Positions 1 to 6,045 of a stretch of DNA of 10,883 bases are shown here, piece after piece. Made by a program: the position numbers and the translations under genes. How positions within the stretch are numbered: position 1 is the first letter of the stretch; every line of letters begins with the position of its first letter. The DNA is from Actinomycetes bacterium (lineage in GTDB: Bacteria; Actinomycetota; Acidimicrobiia; Acidimicrobiales; Microtrichaceae), in contig JAEXGP010000315.1 of assembly GCA_023450775.1 (NCBI GenBank), positions 1-10,883 on the forward strand, in the 5' to 3' direction. Below the pieces are notes generated by a model. It was not told where the DNA came from. It saw only the letters and a list, made by a program, of their open reading frames with translations, and ran no database searches.

Positions 1-345
1 CTGTCGGCCCGTGCCTGCGCCGGCGCGCTCCGGGTGGCGTCGTCCGCCCTCGCCAACGGCGAGCGGGTGGAGCGTCTGGTCGCCGGGCGCGCCAAGGGCC
101 TGCCGTGCATCGTCGCCCGCACGGAGCGGCGCCTGCTCGTCGTGGCCGAGCGGCCGGGGCAGCCGCCCCTCGTGGAGTCGCTGCACCCGCTGCAGACGAT
201 GGTCGGCGTGGAGCCGGCCGATGATGGCACGGCCGTGCTCGTGGTCTCCGACGGTCGGCGGGTCATGCGCCTGCAGGGCGTCCGGGACCTCACCGAGGCC
301 GAGCTGCTGGCCCGGTCGCACCGAGCCGATCCCACCTACTTCTGA
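1..345 (+). CDS. Hypothetical protein, possible YokE/bacterial-PH-like domain, 5' end outside window
   Basis: The reading frame is open from the first base of the window to a TGA at 343-345, giving at least 114 residues. A GTG at 34 could be a start but has no Shine-Dalgarno sequence before it, so the gene probably begins upstream. The visible protein has the pattern 'NGERVERLVAGRAKG', then 'RTERRLLVV', followed by short alternating beta-like stretches ending in 'VLVVSDGRRVMRLQGV'. That order (gE.v, g...G, T..RLL.v, then a strand-rich half) resembles small bacterial PH-like domains of the YokE type, but this is a pattern impression only. There is no signal peptide or membrane segment in what is visible. 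It converges on the amidohydrolase gene and is separated from it by a strong inverted repeat. The function is unknown. Confidence 0.55.
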   Translation: MSARACAGALRVASSALANGERVERLVAGRAKGLPCIVARTERRLLVVAERPGQPPLVESLHPLQTMVGVEPADDGTAVLVVSDGRRVMRLQGVRDLTEAELLARSHRADPTYF

Positions 346-355
346 CCGCCCTCAC

Positions 356-407
356 CGCTTTGTTCCCGTTCCGGCACCCAGATGGGTGCCGGAACGGGAA
401 CGAAGCG
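356..407. terminator. Long inverted repeat between convergent genes, probable bidirectional terminator
   Basis: The arms at 362-379 and 384-401 are perfectly complementary over 18 bp around a 4-nt loop (AGAT). Pairing continues outward through one G-T wobble (361/402) and five more pairs to 356/407, so the stem is 24 bp. It lies 11 nt after the stop of the upstream plus-strand gene and 18 nt after the stop of the minus-strand amidohydrolase gene, so it can serve both. There is no clear U-tract after the stem on either strand. This suits the U-tract-poor hairpin terminators common in high-GC actinobacteria. The terminator role is inferred from position and structure. Confidence 0.75.
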
Positions 408-424
408 TGCGTCGCGGGCTGGAC

Positions 425-1249
425 TCAGGTGCGGACGTCGGCCACCAGGCGGCGAGCGTTGCCGCCGAGCACGGCGGCGGCTGCGGGCCCGGCCAACCCG
501 AACGAGTCGACGTGACTCCGGCATGACGACGCGGTCAGCTCGGTGTTCGGCGCGTCGGTGCCGAACAGCAACCGGTCGGCGAACCGGGCCGCGTCGTCCG
601 GCGAGATCTGCACGAGCCGGTTCACGACCGGGGTCAGGTCCGCGTGCACGTGGGGATGGGCGTCCAGGATGCGCAGCGCCCGCTCCTCCTGGTCGTGGCC
701 GCAGTGGGCGATGATCACCCGGGCCTCGGGGTGGCGGCGGGCCAGCTCGTCGAGCGGTGCCAGGTCCTCCTCGTCGGACACGCCGCTGACCGCCCGCCCG
801 GCGTGGACGACGACCGGGAGCCGGATCTCCTCCACGTAGTCCCACACCGGGGCCAGGCCCGGGTCCAGGGGACCGAAGTCGCCGACCGAGCAGTGCAGCT
901 TGAGCACCCGTGCCCCGCCGTCCTCGACCGCTCGCCGCACGACGGCGACCGGGTCCTCGTCCAGCGGGTGGACGGTCGCCCCGGCCACCACGTCGACGGC
1001 CAGGTCCTCGGCCGCCGTGGCGACCGCCGCGTCGTTGAGCCCGCCGGCCACCCCGGGCTTGTGCGAGTACGGCAGCGTCCAGATCTGCGACACGCCTTCG
1101 GCGGAGAGCTGCTCGCAGACCGCGGCGTGCTCGGCCTGGTAGGCCAGGTCGTAGCCGCCGATGTCGGTGAAGAGCGACCGCACCTTGGCGCCCAGGCGCC
1201 CGGGCAGCAGGTGCACGTGGCTGTCGACGATGGCGCCGTGGGCGGTCAT
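425..1249 (-). CDS. Amidohydrolase-2 family metal-dependent hydrolase (TIM barrel)
   Basis: A 274-residue cytosolic protein, a usual length for the amidohydrolase-2 (PF04909-like) branch of the superfamily, whose members hydrolyse or decarboxylate small ring or amide substrates. The metal-site motifs are in the expected order. 'DSHVH' gives the HxH pair H11/H13 on strand 1. 'VLKLHC' has K117 and H119 mid-protein. 'VVVHAG' has H149, 'IIAHCGH' has H182/H185, and 'LLFGTDAPN' supplies the catalytic Asp D232 near the C terminus. The ATG at 1249 is preceded by AGGA at about 8 nt, and the HxH lies 11 residues in as is normal, so longer in-frame extensions through the upstream palindrome are rejected. 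The substrate cannot be read from sequence. The gene follows ileS on the same strand, but a perfect 40-bp palindrome lies in the 86-nt gap, so it may be transcribed separately. Confidence 0.85.
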   Translation of the reverse strand: MTAHGAIVDSHVHLLPGRLGAKVRSLFTDIGGYDLAYQAEHAAVCEQLSAEGVSQIWTLPYSHKPGVAGGLNDAAVATAAEDLAVDVVAGATVHPLDEDPVAVVRRAVEDGGARVLKLHCSVGDFGPLDPGLAPVWDYVEEIRLPVVVHAGRAVSGVSDEEDLAPLDELARRHPEARVIIAHCGHDQEERALRILDAHPHVHADLTPVVNRLVQISPDDAARFADRLLFGTDAPNTELTASSCRSHVDSFGLAGPAAAAVLGGNARRLVADVRT

Positions 1250-1278
1250 GCCGCCGATCCTGCCAGTCCTCCGGTTTC

Positions 1279-1318
1279 GTTCCACCTTTTCGACGCTGCA
1301 GCGTCGAAAAGGTGGAAC
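1279..1318. terminator. Perfect 40-bp palindrome downstream of ileS, probable terminator
   Basis: Bases 1279-1298 are the exact reverse complement of 1299-1318, centred on CTGCAG. As RNA this folds to a stem of up to 18-20 bp with a minimal loop. It starts 17 nt past the ileS stop and ends about 30 nt before the amidohydrolase start. The stem contains TTTT/AAAA blocks internally but no U-tract after it, so it is not a classical intrinsic terminator. It could also act as a processing or mRNA-stabilising hairpin. Being a perfect palindrome it reads identically on both strands. Confidence 0.7.
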
Positions 1319-1335
1319 AGAACGCCGGCGGGGCG

Positions 1336-4300
1336 TCAGCCGGCGACGGCCACGGTGGCCGAGGGGTCGCCGTCGGCGACCGTGACCTCGAGCGACGTGG
1401 CCAGCACCTGCTCGGCGACCCAGTCGCGATGCGTCGCCACCGCGTCGGCGGCGTCCTGGGGGAGGTTGAGCGTGGCGGCGATGCGGTCGGTGACCTGCAG
1501 GTCGGCGTCCTTGCGGGCCTGCTGCACCATGCGGACCACGTCGCGGGCCAGTCCTTCGGCGGCGAGCTCGGGCGTCACCTCGACGTCGAGCTCCACCACC
1601 GCGCCGTTGTCCCGGAGGGGCGCGGCGGCCGCACCCTCGCGCGCCTCGAGCGCCAGCTCGAACTCGTCGGGCTGCAGCGTCTGACCGGCCACCGTCACCG
1701 TGCCGTCGTCCGACGCGGTCCACTCGCCGGCCTTGGCGGCCTTGATGACCTCTTGGACCGACTTGCCCAGCCGGGGACCGAGCACGCGGGCGTTGGGTCG
1801 GAGCTGGAAGGTGCCGACGGCGTCCAGGTCGTCGGTCAGCACCACCTGCTTGACGTTCACCTCGTCGCGCACCAGCGCGGTCAGCGGCTCCAAGGCCGCG
1901 ACGTCGCGGCCCGCGATCGTCAGGCTGGCCAGCGGGAGCCGGGCCCGCAGGCGGTGGTCCTCGCGCAGGCCGAGCGCCACCGAGCAGACCTCACGGACGC
2001 GATCCATGGCGGCGACCAGGTCGGGATCGGCGGGGAGCGCGTCCGCGTCGGGCCAGTCCTCCAGGTGGACGGACCCGGTGCCGTCCCCGTCGCCCACCAG
2101 ACCGAGGTGGATCTCCTCGCTGAGCGCCGGCAGCAGTGGCGCCGTCACCCGCACGAGCGTGGTGAGCACGGTGTAGAGGGTGTCGCGGGCGTCGGCCCGG
2201 TCCTGTGCGGTCACGTCCGCGCCGGAACCCCAGAAGCGCTCGCGGGAGCGGCGGATGTACCAGTTGTTGAGCGCGTCGAGGAAGGCGACGACGTCAGCGC
2301 ACGTGCCGGCGATGTCGAACGCGTCCATGCGCGCCTGGGTCGACGCGACGAGCTCGCGGGTCTTGGCCAGCACGTACCGGTCGAGGAGGTGGGTCGAGTC
2401 GGTGCGGACGGTGCCGCGCTCGCCATCCGCGTTCGCGTACAGCGTGAAGAACGAGTAGGCGTTCCACACCGGGTTGATGACGAGCCGGACGACCTCGCTG
2501 ATGTCGCTCGCGTCGGTGGCGATGCGCAGGTCGCCGCCGCGGAGGATCGGCGACGCCATCAGGTACCAGCGCAGCGCGTCGGAGCCGAGGGTGCTCATCA
2601 CCTCCTCGGGGTCGGGGTAGTTGCGCAGCTTCTTGGAGAGCTTGCGGCCCTCGTGGTCCAGCACCACGCCGTGGCAGATGACGTTGGAGAACGCCGGCCG
2701 GTCGAACAGCGCCACTCCCAGCACGTGCAGCGTGTAGAACCAGCCGCGCGTCTGGGCGATGTACTCGACGATGAAGTCGGCGGGGGAGTGCTCGTCGAAC
2801 CACTCCTTGTTCTCGAACGGGTAGTGCACCTGCGCGAACGGCATGGAGCCCGACTCGAACCAGCAGTCGAACACCTCGGGCACGCGCCGCATCATCGACT
2901 TCCCCGTCGGGTCGTCGGGGTTGGGGCGGACGAGCTCGTCGACGGTCGGCCGGTGCAGGTCGGTCAGCCGCACGCCGAAGTCGCGCTCGATCTCGTCGAG
3001 GCTGCCGTACACGTCGGTGCGCGGGTAGTTCGGGTCGTCGGAGCGCCAGACCGGGATCGGCGAGCCCCAGAAGCGGTTGCGGCTGATCGACCAGTCGCGC
3101 GCGCCCTCGAGCCACTTGCCGAACTGGCCGTCGCGGACGTGGCTGGGGATCCAGTTGATGTCCTGGTTGAGCTCGACCAGGCGGTCGCGGAACGCGGTGA
3201 CCTCGACGTACCAGGACGACACGGCCTTGTAGATGATCGGCGTGTCGGTCCGCCAGCAGTGCGGGTAGTTGTGGTCGTACGTGTCGTGGCGGACGACCAC
3301 GTCCCGGGCCTTGAGGTCCGCGATCACGTTCGGGTTGGCGTCGAAGACGTTCTGGCCCTCGTAGTCGGGGACCTCGGCGGTGAAGCGTCCGCTGTCGTCG
3401 ACCGGGCACACGAGCACGATGCCGTTGGCCTCGCTGACGCGCTGGTCGTCCTCGCCGAAGCCCGGCGCCATGTGGACCACGCCGGTGCCGTCGTCGTCGG
3501 TGACGAAGTCGTCGGTCAGCACGACGAAGCTGTTGTCGCGCCCGGCGAAGTACGGGAACATCGGCTCGTAGCGGAGCCCGCGCAGGTCCGCGCCGGTCAG
3601 CGTGCCGACGACCGTGTGGCCCTCGCCGAGCTCGCGCTCGTAGCGCGCCAGCGCGCCGCTGCCGAGCACGACCCGTCGACCGGCCCGGGGCCCGTCCGCG
3701 ACGTCGACCACCGAGTACTCGATGGCCGGACCGGTGGCGAGCGCCAGGTTCGACGGCAGGGTCCAGGGCGTGGTCGTCCACGCCCAGACCTCGGCGGGGC
3801 CGTCGCCGAGCAGCTCGGCCGCCCGGCCGGTGCGGCCCTCGGCCAGCAGCTGGAACGACACCGTCAGCGCCGGGTCCTGGCGCGGGCGGGTTGCGTCGTC
3901 CAGGCGGATCTCGAAGTTGGACAGCGGTGTCTCGGCGCCCCACGAGTAGGGCATGACCCGGTAGGCCTCGTAGACGAGCCCCTTGTCCCACAGCTGCTGG
4001 AACGCCCAGAGCACGGACTCCATGTAGGGGAGGTCCATGGTCTTGTAGTCGTCGGCGAAGTCGACCCAGCGGGCCTGGCGCGTGACGTAGCGCTCCCACT
4101 CGTCGGTGTAGCGCAGGACCGACGTGCGGCAGAGGTCGTTGAACTTGTCGATGCCGAACGCGGTGATGGCGGCACGGCCCGCGATCCCGGACTCCTGCTC
4201 GACCATCATCTCCGCCGGCAGGCCGTGGCAGTCCCAGCCGAAGCGCCGCTCCACGCGCTTGCCGCGCATGGTCTGGTAGCGGGGGATGACGTCCTTGACG

Positions 4301-4545
4301 TAGCCGGTCAGCAGGTGGCCGTAGTGGGGGAGGCCGTTGGCGAACGGGGGGCCGTCGTAGAAGACGAACTCGTCGTCGGCCGGACGCTGCTCGACGGAGC
4401 GCTCGAACGTCTTCTGGTCCGCCCATCGGTCGAGCAGTCGCTGCTCGATGACGGGCAGGTCCGGGCGCGACGGAACGGTCGGGTACGGCTGCCCGGTCGG
4501 TCGGTCGGCGCCGTCGCCGTCAGCGGGGGAGGGGGCGGGATCCAT
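1336..4545 (-). CDS. ileS: Isoleucyl-tRNA synthetase, eukaryote-like type 2 (IleRS2)
   Basis: Charges tRNA-Ile with isoleucine in the cytosol and edits mischarged valine. The 1069 residues match the long type 2 class-I synthetases. Signatures in order are the HIGH-box variant HYGH at 74-77 in 'PFANGLPHYGH', 'WDCHGLP' at 104-110, the CP1 editing-domain motif 'WTTTPWTLPSN' at 256-266, 'DCWFESGSMPFAQ', and the KMSKS-box variant KLSKK at 635-639 in 'GRKLSKKLRNYPDP'. An anticodon-binding domain and a type 2 C-terminal extension follow. The KLSK.LRNYPDP form and the overall length are typical of the eukaryote-like group also used by mycobacteria. In general that group is poorly inhibited by mupirocin, which is family knowledge and untested here. 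The ATG at 4545 starts a 20-residue low-complexity extension before the conserved 'YPTVPSRPDLP' block and has only a weak GGA upstream, so the exact start is less certain than the gene. It lies 98 nt downstream of the zinc-ribbon gene. Confidence 0.97.
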   Translation of the reverse strand: MDPAPSPADGDGADRPTGQPYPTVPSRPDLPVIEQRLLDRWADQKTFERSVEQRPADDEFVFYDGPPFANGLPHYGHLLTGYVKDVIPRYQTMRGKRVERRFGWDCHGLPAEMMVEQESGIAGRAAITAFGIDKFNDLCRTSVLRYTDEWERYVTRQARWVDFADDYKTMDLPYMESVLWAFQQLWDKGLVYEAYRVMPYSWGAETPLSNFEIRLDDATRPRQDPALTVSFQLLAEGRTGRAAELLGDGPAEVWAWTTTPWTLPSNLALATGPAIEYSVVDVADGPRAGRRVVLGSGALARYERELGEGHTVVGTLTGADLRGLRYEPMFPYFAGRDNSFVVLTDDFVTDDDGTGVVHMAPGFGEDDQRVSEANGIVLVCPVDDSGRFTAEVPDYEGQNVFDANPNVIADLKARDVVVRHDTYDHNYPHCWRTDTPIIYKAVSSWYVEVTAFRDRLVELNQDINWIPSHVRDGQFGKWLEGARDWSISRNRFWGSPIPVWRSDDPNYPRTDVYGSLDEIERDFGVRLTDLHRPTVDELVRPNPDDPTGKSMMRRVPEVFDCWFESGSMPFAQVHYPFENKEWFDEHSPADFIVEYIAQTRGWFYTLHVLGVALFDRPAFSNVICHGVVLDHEGRKLSKKLRNYPDPEEVMSTLGSDALRWYLMASPILRGGDLRIATDASDISEVVRLVINPVWNAYSFFTLYANADGERGTVRTDSTHLLDRYVLAKTRELVASTQARMDAFDIAGTCADVVAFLDALNNWYIRRSRERFWGSGADVTAQDRADARDTLYTVLTTLVRVTAPLLPALSEEIHLGLVGDGDGTGSVHLEDWPDADALPADPDLVAAMDRVREVCSVALGLREDHRLRARLPLASLTIAGRDVAALEPLTALVRDEVNVKQVVLTDDLDAVGTFQLRPNARVLGPRLGKSVQEVIKAAKAGEWTASDDGTVTVAGQTLQPDEFELALEAREGAAAAPLRDNGAVVELDVEVTPELAAEGLARDVVRMVQQARKDADLQVTDRIAATLNLPQDAADAVATHRDWVAEQVLATSLEVTVADGDPSATVAVAG

Positions 4546-4579
4546 GGAGGATCCAGCGTAGCGGCGGCGCCCAGCCGCC

Positions 4580-4621
4580 CCTGAGGGGGTATCGGCTGCG
4601 CTCGCTCGACCCCTCGTCAGG
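4580..4621. other. Imperfect inverted repeat in the leader/intergenic region upstream of ileS
   Basis: CCTGAGGGGGT (4580-4590) pairs with ACCCCTCGTCAGG (4609-4621) as two 5-bp helices (CCTGA/TCAGG and GGGGT/ACCCC) separated by a small 1x3 internal loop, with an 18-nt apical loop. A second small stem, GGCGGC with GCCGCC, sits between this element and ileS on the minus strand. The 98-nt gap holds no other recognisable element. The hairpin could end the zinc-ribbon transcript or belong to the ileS leader. I found none of the conserved T-box bases used by many actinobacterial ileS leaders. Confidence 0.4.
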
Positions 4622-4643
4622 ACGGGTGCCGCCGGCGACGGGC

Positions 4644-4847
4644 TCAGGCGTCGGCCTCGTCGAGCTCGATGTCCCACCGGTCGAGGCAGTCGCTGCAGCG
4701 GTACGACACGATGTCGCCGGGCCGGAACCCGACGCGGCCGTCCTCGCCCTCGTACGGCGTCGTCAGCAGATGGCAGGTGCCGCCGCAGTCGACGCACACG
4801 ATGGTCTCGGGTGCGGTGATCGGGCCGTGGCCCCCGTCGTCGTCCAC
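4644..4847 (-). CDS. Small zinc-ribbon protein (67 aa)
   Basis: The frame begins at a GTG preceded by AAGGG at about 8 nt and encodes 67 residues. Two CxxC knuckles, C18-V-D-C21 (in 'CVDCGGTC') and C51-S-D-C54 (in 'YRCSDCLDRW'), lie 30 residues apart, the layout of a zinc ribbon that binds one Zn ion. The C-terminal half is acidic ('DIELDEADA'), and the central segment 'GRVGFRPGDIVSYRC' looks beta-stranded. The protein is cytosolic with no membrane segment. I do not recognise a named family. Such proteins often act as nucleic-acid or protein adaptors, but nothing here fixes the role. It sits between the Nudix gene (61 nt upstream) and ileS (98 nt downstream) on one strand, which hints at co-transcription. 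The paired cysteines together with a good ribosome binding site make it very likely a real gene. Confidence 0.82.
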   Translation of the reverse strand: MDDDGGHGPITAPETIVCVDCGGTCHLLTTPYEGEDGRVGFRPGDIVSYRCSDCLDRWDIELDEADA

Positions 4848-4908
4848 GCGCCCACCCTTCCACACCGTCCCGGCCGGTCCCACCCGCGGTCCCGGAACGG
4901 CGATCGGC

Positions 4909-5661
4909 TCACGCGTCGCGCACGTAGCTCCAGGTCGCGTCCATGTAGAGCCGGTGCCGCGGGCCGTCGAGCGACGCGTCCGGCTCGTCGTGCTCGTAGG
5001 CCACGTCACCGTGGTAGAGGGCGATCCACTGCTCGCCGACGACCGCGATGCGGGTGGCGAAGTGCTCCACCTCCCGGTCGTGGGCGTCGGCCATGACGGC
5101 TGCGACCGTGTCGTGGCCGAGCAGCTGGAACAGCGTGATGTAGGTCGGTGGCGCCAGGGTGATCTCGCCGGCGTCACGCAGCGCGATGGCATCCGCGGGC
5201 CGGGCCCAGCGGTGGGCGCGGATCTCGCCGTCGTCGATCACGACCTCGGCGGCGGCGTCGGTGGCGGGGGCGACGAAGAACGCCGTCGTGAAACGCTTGT
5301 CCGCCCGCGGCGGCGGGGTCCAGTGCGACCAGCGCCGCAGGGCGTCACCGTCGATCTCGAGGCCCGACTCCTCGCGGGCCTCTCGCACCGCGGCGTTGCG
5401 GGCGGCCACCTCGATCGCGTCGGGGTCCTGTGCCGAGGGATCCGCGCCCTCCGGCCAGTCCTCGGGATCCAGGCGCCCGCCGGGGAAGACCCACATGCCG
5501 CCGGCGAAGCTCAGGCCCTGGTCCCGCTGGAGCATCAGGACCTCGACGCCGTCGTCGCCGTCGCGCAGCACGACGACCGTGGCGGCCGGCACGGCGAGGG
5601 GGTCCCACAGCGCAGAACCGGGCGATCCGGGTGCGATCGGGGCCTGCTCGGGGTCGTCCAT
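4909..5661 (-). CDS. Nudix hydrolase, NUDT19/NUDT7-like architecture
   Basis: A 250-residue cytosolic Nudix-fold pyrophosphohydrolase, acting on nucleoside diphosphates linked to another group. Residues 26-46 form the first strands ('AATVVVLRDG...VEVLMLQR'), 'MWVFPGGRLDP' is at 56-66, and the catalytic metal-binding helix 'REAREESGL' is at 93-101 with E94, E97 and E98. The gap between FPGG and REAREE is about 30 residues, roughly 16 longer than the standard box, and the upstream glutamate of the canonical motif is shifted by one. This stretched layout resembles the NUDT19/NUDT7 CoA-diphosphatase-like group, so a CoA or acyl-CoA substrate is possible but unproven. An ATG at 5679 would add six residues but lacks a Shine-Dalgarno sequence. 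The ATG at 5661 is preceded by AGGGTGA and is preferred. The gene diverges from nrdAB and is first in the same-strand run with the zinc-ribbon gene and ileS. Confidence 0.88.
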   Translation of the reverse strand: MDDPEQAPIAPGSPGSALWDPLAVPAATVVVLRDGDDGVEVLMLQRDQGLSFAGGMWVFPGGRLDPEDWPEGADPSAQDPDAIEVAARNAAVREAREESGLEIDGDALRRWSHWTPPPRADKRFTTAFFVAPATDAAAEVVIDDGEIRAHRWARPADAIALRDAGEITLAPPTYITLFQLLGHDTVAAVMADAHDREVEHFATRIAVVGEQWIALYHGDVAYEHDEPDASLDGPRHRLYMDATWSYVRDA

Positions 5662-5757
5662 CCGGCTCACCCTAGGCATCGCGGCAGCGCTGTGGCGTGC
5701 GTCATGACCACCGCGCGTGGTGGTGACGGTGACGCGGAGCGAGGTTGTCTGAAAGCG

Positions 5758-5787
5758 TTGACAGCGTTGTGATTACCTGGCTGTAAT
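5758..5787 (+). promoter_or_regulatory. Sigma-A-type promoter of nrdAB
   Basis: A perfect -35 TTGACA (5758-5763) and a 5/6 -10 TGTAAT (5782-5787) are separated by 18 bp, predicting a transcription start near 5794-5796. Such a consensus-like pair stands out in this GC-rich sequence. It points toward nrdA, and two NrdR-like boxes follow immediately, supporting it as the operon promoter. An inverted repeat, ATTAC-6 nt-GTAAT (5772-5787), overlaps the spacer and the -10. Confidence 0.8.
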
Positions 5788-5797
5788 TACGACCCTG

Positions 5798-5813
5798 TTC
5801 CCACATCTTGGGG
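5798..5813 (+). promoter_or_regulatory. NrdR-like operator box 1
   Basis: TTCCCACATCTTGGGG. It shares the CACATCT core with box 2 and keeps CCC..A..T..GGG dyad symmetry, although the outer ACA/TGT positions are degenerate. It lies only a few bases past the predicted transcription start, where bound NrdR would block initiation. Its centre is exactly 32 bp from that of box 2, matching the family rule of two 16-bp boxes about three helical turns apart. Confidence 0.65.
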
Positions 5814-5829
5814 TCAGATCATCGCCCGG

Positions 5830-5845
5830 CCACAACATCTGGTGC
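5830..5845 (+). promoter_or_regulatory. NrdR-like operator box 2
   Basis: CCACAACATCTGGTGC has clear imperfect dyad symmetry (CAC.A.AT.T.GTG), the form expected of an NrdR box in actinobacteria. NrdR is an ATP-cone/zinc-finger repressor of ribonucleotide reductase genes. The nrdR gene itself is not in this window. This is the better of the two boxes, and a 16-bp gap separates them. Confidence 0.75.
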
Positions 5846-6030
5846 TCCTCCCGGCCCTGCCATCGGAGTCCTGGATCGACCCGACAGCGCTGTCCCGGCC
5901 GGACGTGGAGCCAGTCCAGCGGCCCGGCGATCGGGTCAGCAGGCCAGCGACGGCCAGCACAGGCAACGACAGCACAGGAAGGGTCCGCCGGTTCCCCAGG
6001 CCGGCGGGGCGAGACGAGCGCAGGGTGCGC

Positions 6031-6040
6031 AGAAGGGGGA
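6031..6040 (+). promoter_or_regulatory. Ribosome binding site deciding the nrdA GTG start
   Basis: AGAAGGGGGA lies with its purine core 6 nt before GTG 6046. It is a strong Shine-Dalgarno match and the reason for choosing 6046. Rejected alternatives are an in-frame GTG at 5842, which lies inside the second NrdR box, and an ATG at 6178, which sits at the very start of the ATP-cone. Confidence 0.75.
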
Positions 6041-6045
6041 CCGAG

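Larger units (their letters stand above)
5795..6045 (+). ncRNA. Long 5' leader of nrdA, no identified riboswitch
   Basis: From the predicted transcription start to the nrdA GTG is about 250 nt. After the NrdR boxes it contains several possible small stems: GACAGCGCTGTC (5883-5894, a perfect 12-bp palindrome), CCGCCGG/CCGGCGG (5985-5991 with 6001-6007), and GCGCA/TGCGC (6018-6022 with 6026-6030) just before the ribosome binding site. A stretch at 5934-5949 matches about 11 of 16 positions of the cobalamin-riboswitch B12 box as I recall it, but the other conserved elements are missing. The nrdA frame is open through much of the leader, yet the strong ribosome binding site argues that it is untranslated. 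Confidence 0.4.

Noticed and set aside
425..1723. Extended amidohydrolase reading frame beginning inside ileS (432 codons)
   Set aside because: The added part is Arg/Gly-rich, overlaps ileS codons and runs through the 40-bp palindrome. The HxH metal motif fits a start at 1249.
1312..4584. A 1090-codon open frame on the plus strand opposite ileS, and long plus/minus frames opposite nrdA and nrdB
   Set aside because: They are antisense shadows created by GC-rich codon bias. Their translations are Arg/Val/Gly/Ala-rich with no domain motifs, while the opposite strand encodes unmistakable ileS and nrdAB.
4546..4643. T-box riboswitch upstream of ileS
   Set aside because: Only 98 nt are available and I find neither the conserved T-box AGGGTGGNACCGCG-like stretch nor a TGGN bulge in the right context; only simple hairpins.
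5662..5679. Nudix start at ATG 5679
   Set aside because: There is no ribosome binding site before it; AGGGTGA precedes the in-frame ATG at 5661.
5701..5727. Inverted repeat ACCACC-GCGCGT-GGTGGT upstream of the nrdA -35
   Set aside because: Short, GC-rich and interrupted. It could be an operator for the divergent genes, but nothing else supports it.
5842..6045. Earlier nrdA start at GTG 5842, adding 68 residues
   Set aside because: It lies within the second NrdR-like box, has no Shine-Dalgarno sequence, and encodes Arg/Pro-rich low-complexity sequence. GTG 6046 has a strong one.
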